Source of the DNA: Streptomyces erythrochromogenes
GTDB lineage: Bacteria; Actinomycetota; Actinomycetes; Streptomycetales; Streptomycetaceae
NCBI RefSeq assembly: GCF_036170895.1
Contig: NZ_CP108036.1
Span: 806,001-870,000 of the forward strand
Direction of reading: 5' to 3'
DNA: 64,000 nt
The notes below the pieces were generated by a model. It did not search any database and was not told the DNA's origin. It worked only from the letters and a program-made list of their open reading frames with translations. Below, in pieces: positions 45,134 through 53,977 of this stretch. The position numbers and the translations under genes are program-made. Numbering within the stretch: the first letter of the stretch is position 1; each line of letters opens with the position of its first letter.

Positions 45134-46921
45134 CTAACTTCCCTCGCGCCAGGCGCGCCACAGTTGCGCGTAGCGGCCGCCCAGGGCCACCAGTTCCTCG
45201 TGCGTGCCGTGCTCCACGACGCGGCCCGCGTCGAGCACGGCGATCCGGTCCGCAGCCATGGCCTGTGTCAGCCGGTGCGCGACGAACAGCGTGGTGCGGC
45301 CGGCGCACGCGGCGAGCACGGCCCGCTCCAGTTCGGCCGCGCCCTCGCTGCCCGCCTCGGCCGTGGATTCGTCGAGCACCACCACGGGCGAGCGGGCCAG
45401 TACCAGCCGGGCGAGCGCGATCTGGGCCACCTTGGTGACGTCCAGGCGCTCGCCGCCCTCCCCGACCAGGGTCTGCAGACCGTCGGGCAGGGCGTCCACC
45501 CAGCCGTCGGCGCCGACCGTGCGCAGGGCGTCCGCCAGTTCGGCGTCGGTCGCCTCCGGTGCGGCCAGCCGCAGGTCGTCGGCGAGCGGGCCGGAGAACA
45601 CGTGCGTCTCCTGCGTCAGGATGCTCACCAGGGCGCGCGCGCCGGCCTCGTCCAGGCCGGCGAGGTCGGTTCCGCCGATGAGCACCGATCCGGCCTGCGG
45701 GGCCCCGATGCCCGCGATCAGTGCGGCCAGCGTCGATTTGCCGGCGCCCGTCGCCCCGACGAGGGCGAGCGAACCGCCGGCGGGGATGGTCAGGTCGACG
45801 TCCTGGAGGACCGGCTGCTCGGTGCCGGGATAGCTGAAGGTCAGGCCCTTGACGCTCACCGGGTACGGCACGTCCGCCGCCGGCGCGTCGGCCGGGACGC
45901 CGACCAGGCGGTCCTCGGCGTCCTCCCCGAGCACCCCGACCAGCCGGGTCAGGCTCGCGCCCGACTTCTGCGCCTCGTCGAAGGTGAACATGATGGAGCC
46001 CAGCGGGGTGAACAGCCGGTGGAAGAGCAGCGGGGCCGCCGAGACCTCGCCCAGGGTGGCCGCGTCGGCCTCCAGCAGGGCGTACCCCACCACGATGATG
46101 AGGACCAGTCCGATGAACTCGGCACGGTTCTCCCGGCCGACGAACCGGCCGAAGAGCCGGAACACCTCGATGCCCAGTTCGCGGACGCGCCACGACTCGG
46201 TGGTGACCTTCTCGCGGACGGCGCCTTCCAGGCGGTAGGCGCGGACCGTGTCGATCCCGTTCAGTCCGCTGATCAGCGCCTGTGCGCGGTCGGCCTGGAC
46301 GGCCCGCTGCTGCTTGTAGAGCGGGGCGGAGCGGGGCAGGTACCAGCGCAGGGCGAGCGCGTACGCGGGCAGGGCGCCGGCTCCCGCCAGGCCGAGCCGC
46401 CAGTCGAGGCCGAACATGCCGAGCGTGGCGATGACGACCAGCACGCCGGCCGAGAACACGGTGGGCACGGCCGTGCGGATGCCCCTGGACAGCACGGCGA
46501 CGTCGTCGCCGACGCGGGACAGCACGTCTCCCCGGCCGACCTGCTCGATCCGGGCGCTCGGCATCCCCAGCACCGCCCGGACGGCGCCCTCGCGCAGCCT
46601 GGCGAGGAGGTCCGCGCCGAGCCGCCCGACCAGGTAGGTGGACAGGGCGGTGGCCGCCGCGCCGAGGAGCGCGGCGGCCACCATCAACACGCCCGTGGTG
46701 ACGAGGATCGAGCGCGGTCCGCCCGCGACGACCCCGTCGACGACCCGGCCGAGCAGGAGCAGCGGGAGTACCTGCAGCGCCGCCCCGGCCACCGTCGTCA
46801 AGGCGGTGGCGGCCGTCAGCCAGGGCACCTCCCGGCAGTGCGCGACCACCCAGCGGGTGGCCTCGCGTCCGGTGGTGGTGCGCAGGGTGGCCGGGGCGAC
46901 GAGCGTGTCCGTGGCGCTCAC
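45134..46921 (-). CDS. cchG: ABC exporter half CchG with degenerate signature motif
   Basis: The 595-residue half-transporter has membrane helices in residues 25-300, then a nucleotide-binding domain. Walker A is intact ([14 protein letters not shown], about residue 385), and so is Walker B with the catalytic Glu ([13 protein letters not shown]). The signature LSGGQ is replaced by [14 protein letters not shown]. This is complementary to CchI, so one functional ATP site would form in the heterodimer. It starts with GTG two bases after the cchF stop. CchG/CchI are the presumed coelichelin exporter. It is separated from cchH by a hairpin. Confidence 0.92.
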   Translation of the reverse strand: MSATDTLVAPATLRTTTGREATRWVVAHCREVPWLTAATALTTVAGAALQVLPLLLLGRVVDGVVAGGPRSILVTTGVLMVAAALLGAAATALSTYLVGRLGADLLARLREGAVRAVLGMPSARIEQVGRGDVLSRVGDDVAVLSRGIRTAVPTVFSAGVLVVIATLGMFGLDWRLGLAGAGALPAYALALRWYLPRSAPLYKQQRAVQADRAQALISGLNGIDTVRAYRLEGAVREKVTTESWRVRELGIEVFRLFGRFVGRENRAEFIGLVLIIVVGYALLEADAATLGEVSAAPLLFHRLFTPLGSIMFTFDEAQKSGASLTRLVGVLGEDAEDRLVGVPADAPAADVPYPVSVKGLTFSYPGTEQPVLQDVDLTIPAGGSLALVGATGAGKSTLAALIAGIGAPQAGSVLIGGTDLAGLDEAGARALVSILTQETHVFSGPLADDLRLAAPEATDAELADALRTVGADGWVDALPDGLQTLVGEGGERLDVTKVAQIALARLVLARSPVVVLDESTAEAGSEGAAELERAVLAACAGRTTLFVAHRLTQAMAADRIAVLDAGRVVEHGTHEELVALGGRYAQLWRAWREGS

Positions 46922-46923
46922 AC

Positions 46924-47982
46924 TCAGCCGGCCGACTTGACGAGTTCGTCGATCGCGTAGGGCAGGGAGAGCAGGGTGCCCTGGGACATGGCCGCGCCGA
47001 CGGCCGGGCCCTCGCTGTCCAGGAGGTAGGAGACCTTCCCGTTCTTGACCGCGTTCAGGTTGGTGAAGAGCTCGAACTTCTTCAGCGCTTCCTGGTCCGC
47101 CTTGTCGGCGATGACGAAGATGCGGTCGACGTCGACGAGGTCCATGCGCTCCGGGGAGAGCGTGGTGTAGAACTTGCCGTCGGCGATCTTGTCGATCTCG
47201 GTCTGGCCCTTGTAGCCGATGCCCGTCACCAGCCGGCCGCGCACGTCGGTGGTGGTGAAGGGGGCCACCGAGTCCTTGTACCAGGACAGCGCGACGGCGG
47301 TCTGGTTCGCGAAGTCGGGGTGCGCCTTCTTGGCCGCGTCGAGCTTGTCCTGGATGCCCTTGACCAGTTCGGTGCCCTTGGCCTCCTGGCCCAGGGCCTT
47401 GGCGATGTGCACGGCGTTGTCCTGCCAGGGGGCGCTGAACGGCTCCTTCTCGGCCTTGGTCCGGCCCACCGTCGGTGCGATCTTGGTGAGCTTGTCGTAG
47501 GCGGCCTGGTCGATCTCGGAGTAGACCGCGATGATCAGGTCCGGCCGCAGGGCGGCGATCTTCTCGTAGTTCGGGCCGGCATCGCCGTTGTTCATGACGA
47601 CCTCGGGGCGGGCGTCGCCCCACTTGTCCTTCGTCCAGGGCCACTGGGTGTTGATGTCGGGACTCGTGCCGGGCGGGTTGGGGTACTGGTCGACCATGCC
47701 CACCGGCTTGATGCCGAAGGCGAGGATGGCCTGGTCGTCGGTGTAGCCGACGGAGACGACGCGCTTGGGGGCCTTGTCGACCTTCGTGGATCCGAAGGCG
47801 TGCTCCACGGTGACCGGGAAGGTGCCGGCCGCGGCGGCCGGGGCGTCACCGCTCTTCTTGTCGGCCGGGTCCTCCGTGTCGGATCCGCATCCGGCCAGGA
47901 GGCCCACCCCGAGCGCGGCGGCGGACACCGCCGCCGCGACCCGCGCCCAGGGATTCGTGACTGTCCTTCGATGGAGAAGCAT
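46924..47982 (-). CDS. cchF: Ferric-siderophore-binding lipoprotein CchF
   Basis: The 352-residue substrate-binding protein has the lipobox LLAGCGSD (Cys about 32) after a signal peptide with an N-terminal Arg-rich stretch. The mature protein has the FepB/CeuE-like fold: PKRVVSVGYTDDQAILAFG, KIAALRPDLIIAVYSEI and TVGRTKAEKEPFSAPWQDN. It captures ferric coelichelin for CchCDE. An iron box lies upstream, inside the 3' end of cchE, so cchF-G-H-I may form an iron-controlled unit separate from cchB-E. AAGGGA precedes the ATG. Confidence 0.94.
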   Translation of the reverse strand: MLLHRRTVTNPWARVAAAVSAAALGVGLLAGCGSDTEDPADKKSGDAPAAAAGTFPVTVEHAFGSTKVDKAPKRVVSVGYTDDQAILAFGIKPVGMVDQYPNPPGTSPDINTQWPWTKDKWGDARPEVVMNNGDAGPNYEKIAALRPDLIIAVYSEIDQAAYDKLTKIAPTVGRTKAEKEPFSAPWQDNAVHIAKALGQEAKGTELVKGIQDKLDAAKKAHPDFANQTAVALSWYKDSVAPFTTTDVRGRLVTGIGYKGQTEIDKIADGKFYTTLSPERMDLVDVDRIFVIADKADQEALKKFELFTNLNAVKNGKVSYLLDSEGPAVGAAMSQGTLLSLPYAIDELVKSAG

Positions 47983-48053
47983 CCGCAATCCCTTGCTTTC
48001 GTGCTGTCCATTGCACCCCCGGCCGAGGGCAGGCACACAGTATCGCGCTCAAG

Positions 48054-48072
48054 TGAGGCTAGCCTAGCCTTA
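48054..48072. promoter_or_regulatory. Iron box upstream of cchF, overlapping the end of cchE
   Basis: TGAGGCTAGCCTAGCCTTA is a near-perfect palindrome (one mismatch between arms) of the DmdR1/IdeR type. It covers the final codons and the TAG stop of cchE and ends 72 bp before the cchF start on the minus strand. It would set an iron-regulated promoter for cchF inside the cchE coding sequence. Confidence 0.85.
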
Positions 48073-48952
48073 CTTGAACCGTATCTTTGTCCATCTGTTC
48101 CGGTCGCACGTGGGCACGGCCGATCGGCACGATGAGGGGCCTGTCCCCCACCGGGTCGTCGATCACCTTGGCACGCAACCCGAAGGCTTCGTGCAGCAGA
48201 TCGGCGGTGATCACGTCGCGCGGGTGCCCCTGCGCCAGGATCGATCCCGCCTTCATCACGATGAGGTTGTCGCTGTAACGGGTGGCCAGATTCAGGTCGT
48301 GCAGCACGAGGACCACCGTGCATCCGGACTCGTGGAGGTCGTCCACCAGATCGAGCACGTCGATGGCGTGCGCCAGGTCCAGGTACGTGGTCGGCTCGTC
48401 GAGCAGCAGCAGATCGGTGCCCTGGGCCAGGGTCATGGAGATCCACACGCGCTGGCGCTGGCCGCCGGACAGCGCGTCGACCGGTCGGTCGGCCAGGTCG
48501 GACACCCCGGTCATGGCCAGCGCGCGCTCCACGACGGCGGCGTCGTCCGACGACCACTGCCGCAGCCAGCTCTGGTGCGGATGCCGGCCCCTGGCGACCA
48601 GGTCGGCCACCGTGAGCCCCTCCGGGGCCACGGGGGCCTGCGGCAGCAGGCCGAGCTTCTTGGCCACGTCCCTGGTCCTGAGCCTGGCGATGTCGTCGCC
48701 GTCGAGGACGACGGACCCCTTGGTCGGCTTGAGCAGCCGCGAGAGCGTCCGCAGCAGGGTCGACTTCCCGCAGCCGTTGGAGCCGATGATCGTGGTGATC
48801 ACCCGGGGCGGGACGGCCACGTCGAGGTCGTCGATGACGACCCGGCCCCCGTACCCGACCGTGACGCCTCTGGCGGCCAGCCGTGCGGTGTCCCCGCCCC
48901 CGGCCGCGCTCCCGGTGACGTGCTGAGTGGCCACGGTTCCCCCTTGGTTCAT
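48059..48952 (-). CDS. cchE: Ferric-siderophore importer ATPase CchE
   Basis: The 297-residue FecE/FepC-type ATPase has Walker A (IIGSNGCGKSTLLRTL), the signature ([19 protein letters not shown]), Walker B (LLLLDEPTTYLDLAHAIDV) and the switch His (LVLHDLN). It energises the CchC/CchD permease. The first ATG is used here; a GTG six codons later has a closer AAGGGGGA site and may be the true start. The last codons contain an iron box. It lies 21 bp after cchD in the same operon. Confidence 0.95.
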   Translation of the reverse strand: MNQGGTVATQHVTGSAAGGGDTARLAARGVTVGYGGRVVIDDLDVAVPPRVITTIIGSNGCGKSTLLRTLSRLLKPTKGSVVLDGDDIARLRTRDVAKKLGLLPQAPVAPEGLTVADLVARGRHPHQSWLRQWSSDDAAVVERALAMTGVSDLADRPVDALSGGQRQRVWISMTLAQGTDLLLLDEPTTYLDLAHAIDVLDLVDDLHESGCTVVLVLHDLNLATRYSDNLIVMKAGSILAQGHPRDVITADLLHEAFGLRAKVIDDPVGDRPLIVPIGRAHVRPEQMDKDTVQVRLG

Positions 48953-48973
48953 GCCTGCCCGAACATGTGTCGA

Positions 48974-50080
48974 TCAACGAAGATTGGCCCGCACCAGGAG
49001 GTAGACGAGGAAGGGACCGCCGATCGCGGCGGTGACCACGCCGACGGGCAGGGTGATCGGCAGCGCCGTACGCGCGACCAGGTCCGCGCCGATCAGCAGC
49101 AGGGCCCCGGTCATGCCCGAGGCCGCCATCGGCGGCGTCGGGCACCTCGTCAGGCGCATCGCCACCTGCGGCGCCACCAGCGCGACGAAGGAGACCGGCC
49201 CGGCCGCGCTCACCGCGACCCCGGCCAGCAGCACCGCGCACAGCAGCAGCACGGCGCGCACCAGCGTGTAGCGCACGCCCAGGCCCGCCGCCACGTCGTC
49301 GCCGAGGTGCAGCGGCTTGAACTGGAACGCGGCGCCCGCGACGACGACCGTCAGGGCGAGCGTGCACCAGAGCGCCACCCCTACGTCGTCCCAGGAGCGG
49401 TTGTCCAGCGAGCCGATCAGCCAGGCCTGCGCCCGGGCCACGTCCCTGATGTCGGCGGTCACCAGCAGCCAGGTCGTGATGGCCTCCATCACCGCGCTCA
49501 CGGAGAGGCCGATGAGGATGAGCCGGAAGCCGTCGATCCCGCGGCGCCAAGCCAGGACGTAGACGAGGAGTCCCGTGCCGAGACCACCCGCAAGGGCTGC
49601 CCCGGACAGCCCCACGGAGTTGACGACGGCCGTGGCGGTCCCGCCCGACACCGTCACCAGGAACACCGCGACCGCGCCGGCGCCCCAGGTGATCCCGAGG
49701 ATGTCCGGGCTGGCCAGCGGGTTGCGCGCGATGGACTGGGTGATCGCCCCGGACATGCCCAGCGCGACGCCCACGACGCAGCCGGCCAGGGCCCGGGGCA
49801 TCCGCAGGTCCATGATCACAAACTCGTCCACCTGCTCGCCCCGGCCCAGGATCGTGGCGATCACCTGGGGCAGGCCGATGGCGAAGTCCCCCACGCCGAT
49901 GGACAGGCAGAAGACGAGGAACGTCGCCGCCGCCAGCAGGAGCGTGACGCAAACCTGCCACGGCCGCCAGACGAACGACACCCGGCCGAGCCGCACGCCG
50001 GGGGCCACCGACGGCTTCGCCCGGGTCACGTCCACGTCGGTCACGTCCATGCCCGTCACGTCCATGTCGGTCCCGTTCAT
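48974..50080 (-). CDS. cchD: Ferric-siderophore importer permease CchD
   Basis: The 368-residue FecCD-family permease has about ten membrane helices. Family blocks include RMPRALAGCVVGVALGMSGA, QSIARNPLASPDILGITWGA and SVSAVMEAITTWLLV. The N-terminus is unusual: residues 1-20 are a tandem MDVT-type repeat (TDMDVTGMDVTDVDVT) encoded by direct DNA repeats. The ATG overlaps the cchC stop (ATGA). It forms the channel with CchC for ferric coelichelin uptake. Confidence 0.94.
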   Translation of the reverse strand: MNGTDMDVTGMDVTDVDVTRAKPSVAPGVRLGRVSFVWRPWQVCVTLLLAAATFLVFCLSIGVGDFAIGLPQVIATILGRGEQVDEFVIMDLRMPRALAGCVVGVALGMSGAITQSIARNPLASPDILGITWGAGAVAVFLVTVSGGTATAVVNSVGLSGAALAGGLGTGLLVYVLAWRRGIDGFRLILIGLSVSAVMEAITTWLLVTADIRDVARAQAWLIGSLDNRSWDDVGVALWCTLALTVVVAGAAFQFKPLHLGDDVAAGLGVRYTLVRAVLLLCAVLLAGVAVSAAGPVSFVALVAPQVAMRLTRCPTPPMAASGMTGALLLIGADLVARTALPITLPVGVVTAAIGGPFLVYLLVRANLR

Positions 50081-51150
50081 GCGCTCTTGAACTTCCCGCG
50101 CCACACCAGGACCGCGAAGAAGGGGGCGCCGAGGAGCGCCACGACGACACCCGCGTCCAGTTCGCCCGGCCTCACCAGCAGGCGCCCGGCGATGTCGCAG
50201 ACCAGCAGGACGACGGCGCCGAGGAGACCCGCGTACGGCACCAGCCAGCGGTAGTCCGGCCCGGTCAGGTAGCGGGCCACGTGCGCCACCATGAGTCCGA
50301 GGAACGCGATGGAGCCGCACGCCGCCGTCGCGGCCCCCGCGAGCAGGGTGATGGCGATGACGCCGACGGTCCGGTGCAGGGCGATGTTGACGCCCAGGCC
50401 CCGGGCGACGTCGTCGCCCAGGTTGAGCAGGTTGATGGCGGGCAGCGTGGTCAGCGCCAGCAGCAGCCCGGCCGCGACGAAGGCGGTCACCGGCCAGATG
50501 ACGCCGAATCCGACGCCGGCCACCGAGCCCGCGTTCCAGAAGCGCAGCGCGTTCAGGGACGCCTTGTCGGACAGTGCGACCGCCGTGGTCATGGCCGCGA
50601 GGAACACGGTGACCCCCTGTCCGGCCAGCGCCAGCGTCAACGGGTTGCCGGCTCCCCGGCCGATGCTGGCCAGCCCGAACACGAGGACGCCCGCGACCGC
50701 CGCCCCGGCGAAGGCGAACCAGACGTACTGGAACGGGTTCGCGAAGCCGAAGACGGCGATCACCGAGACCACGGCGAACGAGGCGCCCGCGTTCACACCC
50801 AGCAGGCCGGTGTCGGCGATCGGGTTGCGCGTGAAGCCCTGGATCAGCGCCCCGCCGACCCCCAGTGCCACTCCGGCCACCGTGGCGAGCACCGTGCGGG
50901 GGACCCGTACGGTCTGCACGATGAGCCGGATCTCGGTGAGCCGGTGGTCGCCGCCGGGCCCGGCCGACAGCCCGTACCAGACCTCGGACGGGCTGAGCCC
51001 GCGCGCTCCGACGCCCAACGACACCACCACCGCGGTCAGGAGGATCAACAGGAGCGTGACCGAACCGACAACTCGCCGCTTGCGCGCCCGCGTTGCACCC
51101 CTCGGCACGGGGTGTTCCACTGCAATCGTGCTCATGTCGCCGTACGTCAT
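50077..51150 (-). CDS. cchC: Ferric-siderophore importer permease CchC
   Basis: The permease has about 357 residues and the FecCD fold. Characteristic segments are RVPRTVLATVAGVALGVGGA, QGFTRNPIADTGLLGVNAGA and ITLLAGAATAACGSIAFLGL with the conserved GLMVAHVARYLTG cytoplasmic loop that contacts the ATPase. An Arg/Lys-rich N-terminus precedes helix one. Two ATGs 15 bp apart are possible starts; neither has an ideally spaced ribosome site. It lies 46 bp after cchB and is translationally coupled to cchD. Confidence 0.94.
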   Translation of the reverse strand: MTYGDMSTIAVEHPVPRGATRARKRRVVGSVTLLLILLTAVVVSLGVGARGLSPSEVWYGLSAGPGGDHRLTEIRLIVQTVRVPRTVLATVAGVALGVGGALIQGFTRNPIADTGLLGVNAGASFAVVSVIAVFGFANPFQYVWFAFAGAAVAGVLVFGLASIGRGAGNPLTLALAGQGVTVFLAAMTTAVALSDKASLNALRFWNAGSVAGVGFGVIWPVTAFVAAGLLLALTTLPAINLLNLGDDVARGLGVNIALHRTVGVIAITLLAGAATAACGSIAFLGLMVAHVARYLTGPDYRWLVPYAGLLGAVVLLVCDIAGRLLVRPGELDAGVVVALLGAPFFAVLVWRGKFKSA

Positions 51151-51196
51151 CCCTTCGATCCACCGGTGGACTGGAGTCAGTGGAATTGGGCGCCGG

Positions 51197-52555
51197 TCAG
51201 CGGGCGGCGGTGCTGCCGGTGCCCCCGGCGACCGTACGGGCCTCGTCGGAACCGGACTTGAGGCCGCGCCCGAGGAGCGAGTCCAGGATCTCGCCGACCC
51301 TGACGGCGGTGTTGGACAGCAGGGACGAGGTGATGCCGTGCGTGTGCTCCGTCCCGCCCTGAACGTAGATGCCGCAGCGCAGCGCGGAATCGGTCGCGAT
51401 GCGGTAGTCGCGCTCGACCCGGAGGCGGCCCTCGTCGTCGCGCAGGCACCGCTCGGCGGCCTCGCCGAGCAGGCCGAGGGGGTCGGCGGGGCGGTACCCG
51501 GTCGCGAAGACCACGACGTCCGCGTCCAGTTGGGTCTCCTCACCGGTGACGAGGGACTGCACGGTCGCGTGGACGCCCGCCACGGTCTCCCTGACGCCGG
51601 TCAGCCGCGAGACGTTGAGGAAGCGGAGGCGCTCGGTGCCCAGGACCTTCTCCTGGTACATCTGCCGGTACAGGTCGTCGATCAGGTCGACGTCCACCAC
51701 GGAGTAGTTGGTGTTGCCGTGGTAGTCCATGAGCCGGCGCTTGACGTCCTCCGGCGCGGCGAAGAACTCCCCCACGGCGTCGGGGTCGAAGATCCGGTTG
51801 GCGAAGCCGCTGTCGTCGGCGGGGCTGTACCCGTAGCGGGAGAAGACGGCGCACACCTCGGCCCCGGGGAAGCGGCGGTGCAGGTAGGCGACGTTCTCGG
51901 CGGCGCTCTGCCCGGCGCCGACGACGACGAACCGGGAGGGGACGGCGGCGTCCAGGCCGTCGACCTTCGTCAGCAGGTCGGAGTTGTGCCAGACGCGGTC
52001 GGTGCGCTCCACCCCGTCCGGCATGAAGGGGCGCAGGCCCGTTCCTATGACGACGTTGCGGGCCCGGTGGAGGGCGAGTCCCTCCCCGGACCGGACGGTG
52101 ACGTCCAGGTGCTCCACCACTCCGTCCCGGGTGACGGGCGTGACCCCGACGACCTCGTGGCCGTAGGAGACCATGTCGTCGACCTTGTCCGCGGCCCATT
52201 CGAAGTAGTCGTGGAACTCGACGCGCAGCGGGAAGAGGTTCTTGTGGTTGATGAAGTCGATCAAGCGCCCCTTGCTCTTGAGGTAGCACAGGAAGCTGAA
52301 CTCGCTCGCCGGGTTCCGCAGCGTCACCAGGTCCTTGAGGAAGCTCACCTGCATCGTCGCGTCGTCGATGAGCATCCCGCGGTGCCAGCCGAAGCGTGGC
52401 TGCTGTTCGAAGAAGTGGGCGTTGATCGCTTCCTGTCCGCCGACGCGTAAGTTGTGCTCGCTGACCGCGATCGCCATGGCCACGTTGGACGGCCCGAAGC
52501 CGATTCCAATGAGATCGTGGACCACCGGGGCTTCGCCAGGACGAACCTGTGCCAT
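51197..52555 (-). CDS. cchB: L-ornithine N5-monooxygenase CchB
   Basis: The 452-residue flavin monooxygenase of the SidA/PvdA/IucD family hydroxylates the side-chain amine of ornithine with NADPH and O2. Motifs are the FAD site IGIGFGPSNVAMAIA, the substrate-side FLKDLVTLRNPASEFSF, the NADPH site VVGAGQSAAENVAYL, and the late ATGYRPADPL. Its product is N5-hydroxyornithine, used directly by module 3 and after formylation by module 1 of CchH. It is first in the minus-strand operon cchB-C-D-E. An iron box is 112 bp upstream. Confidence 0.95.
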   Translation of the reverse strand: MAQVRPGEAPVVHDLIGIGFGPSNVAMAIAVSEHNLRVGGQEAINAHFFEQQPRFGWHRGMLIDDATMQVSFLKDLVTLRNPASEFSFLCYLKSKGRLIDFINHKNLFPLRVEFHDYFEWAADKVDDMVSYGHEVVGVTPVTRDGVVEHLDVTVRSGEGLALHRARNVVIGTGLRPFMPDGVERTDRVWHNSDLLTKVDGLDAAVPSRFVVVGAGQSAAENVAYLHRRFPGAEVCAVFSRYGYSPADDSGFANRIFDPDAVGEFFAAPEDVKRRLMDYHGNTNYSVVDVDLIDDLYRQMYQEKVLGTERLRFLNVSRLTGVRETVAGVHATVQSLVTGEETQLDADVVVFATGYRPADPLGLLGEAAERCLRDDEGRLRVERDYRIATDSALRCGIYVQGGTEHTHGITSSLLSNTAVRVGEILDSLLGRGLKSGSDEARTVAGGTGSTAAR

Positions 52556-52666
52556 GTCACTCCCATCGTGCGAGGGCGGCCACCGTGCCGTGGGGACAGG
52601 CAGCCGTCGGTCGGGCAGCGCCGAGCCCGGAATTCGGGCATGCCGACGAACCCACGACCATGAGAC

Positions 52667-52685
52667 TTAGGCAAGGCTAAGCTCA
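52667..52685. promoter_or_regulatory. Iron box upstream of cchB
   Basis: TTAGGCAAGGCTAAGCTCA matches the DmdR1/IdeR consensus at about 16 of 19 positions. It lies on the cchB side of the divergent cchA-cchB gap. Confidence 0.75.
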
Positions 52686-52771
52686 TTACGAGGAGACTGT
52701 CGATAGACAAAACGGACGGTCACCCTTCCGAGTGATCTTCAACTCCCGTGCAAATAAGGGCCATTGCACGC

Positions 52772-52790
52772 TTAGGCAAGCCTTGCTTTA
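52772..52790. promoter_or_regulatory. Iron box upstream of cchA
   Basis: TTAGGCAAGCCTTGCTTTA lies 38 bp before the cchA start and contains the palindromic core AGGCAAGCCTTGCTT. With the second box 87 bp away, each divergent gene has its own operator. Confidence 0.75.
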
Positions 52791-52828
52791 CTCAACATGG
52801 CCAACCCCCTGCGCTGAGGAGGAACCCC

Positions 52829-53776
52829 ATGCGGGTCGTCATGTTCGGTTACCAGACCTGGGGGCACCGCACCCTGCAAGCCCTCCTGGACTCCGAGCAC
52901 GACGTGGTCCTGGTCGTGACGCACCCCAAGAGCGAGCACGTCTACGAGAAGATCTGGAGCGACTCCGTCGCCGACCTCGCCGAGGAGCACGGGGTCCCCG
53001 TGCTGCTCCGCAACCGTCCCGACGACGACGAGCTGTTGGCGCGCCTCAAGGAGGCGGACCCGGACATCATCGTGGCCAACAACTGGCGGACCTGGCTCCC
53101 GCCGCGCGTGTTCGACCTCCCGCGCCACGGCACCCTGAACGTGCACGACTCGCTGCTGCCGAAGTACGCCGGCTTCTCGCCCCTGATCTGGGCGCTGATC
53201 AACGGCGAGAGCGAAGTGGGCGTCACCGCGCACATGATGAACGACGAGCTCGACGCCGGCGACATCGTGCGGCAGGAGGCCGTGCCGGTGGGGCCGAAGG
53301 ACACCGCCACCGACCTCTTCCACCGCACCGTCGACCTCATCGCGCCGGTCACGGTCGGGGCGCTCGACCTCATCGCCTCGGGGCAGCGGGAGTTCGTCCG
53401 CCAGGACCGCTCACAGGCCAGCTTCTTCCACAAGCGCTCCGTCGAGGACAGCCGCATCGACTGGACCTGGTCCGCGGAGGAGCTGGACCGCCTGGTCCGG
53501 GCCCAGTCCGAGCCGTACCCCAGCGCGTTCACCTTCCACCGGGGCAGGCGGATCGAGGTCCTGGCCGCCTTCGTCTCGGAGGGCCGGTACGGCGGCACGC
53601 CCGGCCGCGTCTTCTACCGCGAGGGCGACGGCGTGGTGATCGTCGCGGGCGCCGACGCCCGCTACGGCCGCAGCCACGGGCTGGCCATCACCCGGGTGCG
53701 GACCGAGGACGGCCGCGAGCTGCCCGCGGCCGAGTACTTCACCTCCATGGGCGGGTACCTGACCGCGCGCCCCTGA
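52829..53776 (+). CDS. cchA: N5-hydroxyornithine formyltransferase CchA
   Basis: The 315-residue protein belongs to the methionyl-tRNA formyltransferase fold. The N-terminal domain has IIVANNWRTWLPPRVFDLP and the catalytic segment LNVHDSLLPKYAGFSPLIW, with His and downstream Asp (NDELDAGDIV) as in 10-formyl-tetrahydrofolate transferases. A C-terminal Fmt-like domain follows. It would formylate N5-hydroxyornithine made by CchB to give hfOrn for CchH module 1. GAGGAGG precedes the ATG. It is divergent from cchB under two iron boxes. Confidence 0.94.
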   Translation: MRVVMFGYQTWGHRTLQALLDSEHDVVLVVTHPKSEHVYEKIWSDSVADLAEEHGVPVLLRNRPDDDELLARLKEADPDIIVANNWRTWLPPRVFDLPRHGTLNVHDSLLPKYAGFSPLIWALINGESEVGVTAHMMNDELDAGDIVRQEAVPVGPKDTATDLFHRTVDLIAPVTVGALDLIASGQREFVRQDRSQASFFHKRSVEDSRIDWTWSAEELDRLVRAQSEPYPSAFTFHRGRRIEVLAAFVSEGRYGGTPGRVFYREGDGVVIVAGADARYGRSHGLAITRVRTEDGRELPAAEYFTSMGGYLTARP

Positions 53777-53977
53777 GCGCCTGCTGCCGCGGCGCCCCCG
53801 ACGCGCCGACGCCCCGGCCGGGCGCGGCGACGATGCGGAGGGCGGCCGCCCGGCGCCACTGCCCGGGCGCCGGGTGGCCGCCGCCCGCGTACGGCCGGCG
53901 CCGCTCAGGGTGGGAGAAGGCGGCGAGGTAGGTGTCGTGGAAGTCCGGTTCGCGGACGGCGGCGCCGTCGGCCCACG

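Noticed and set aside
35614..45438. A 3,274-codon open frame on the plus strand opposite the NRPS gene
   Set aside because: It is an antisense shadow created by GC-rich codon usage of cchH. The translation is low-complexity (Gly/Val/Arg/Gln) with no domain, whereas the minus strand encodes a full set of NRPS motifs.
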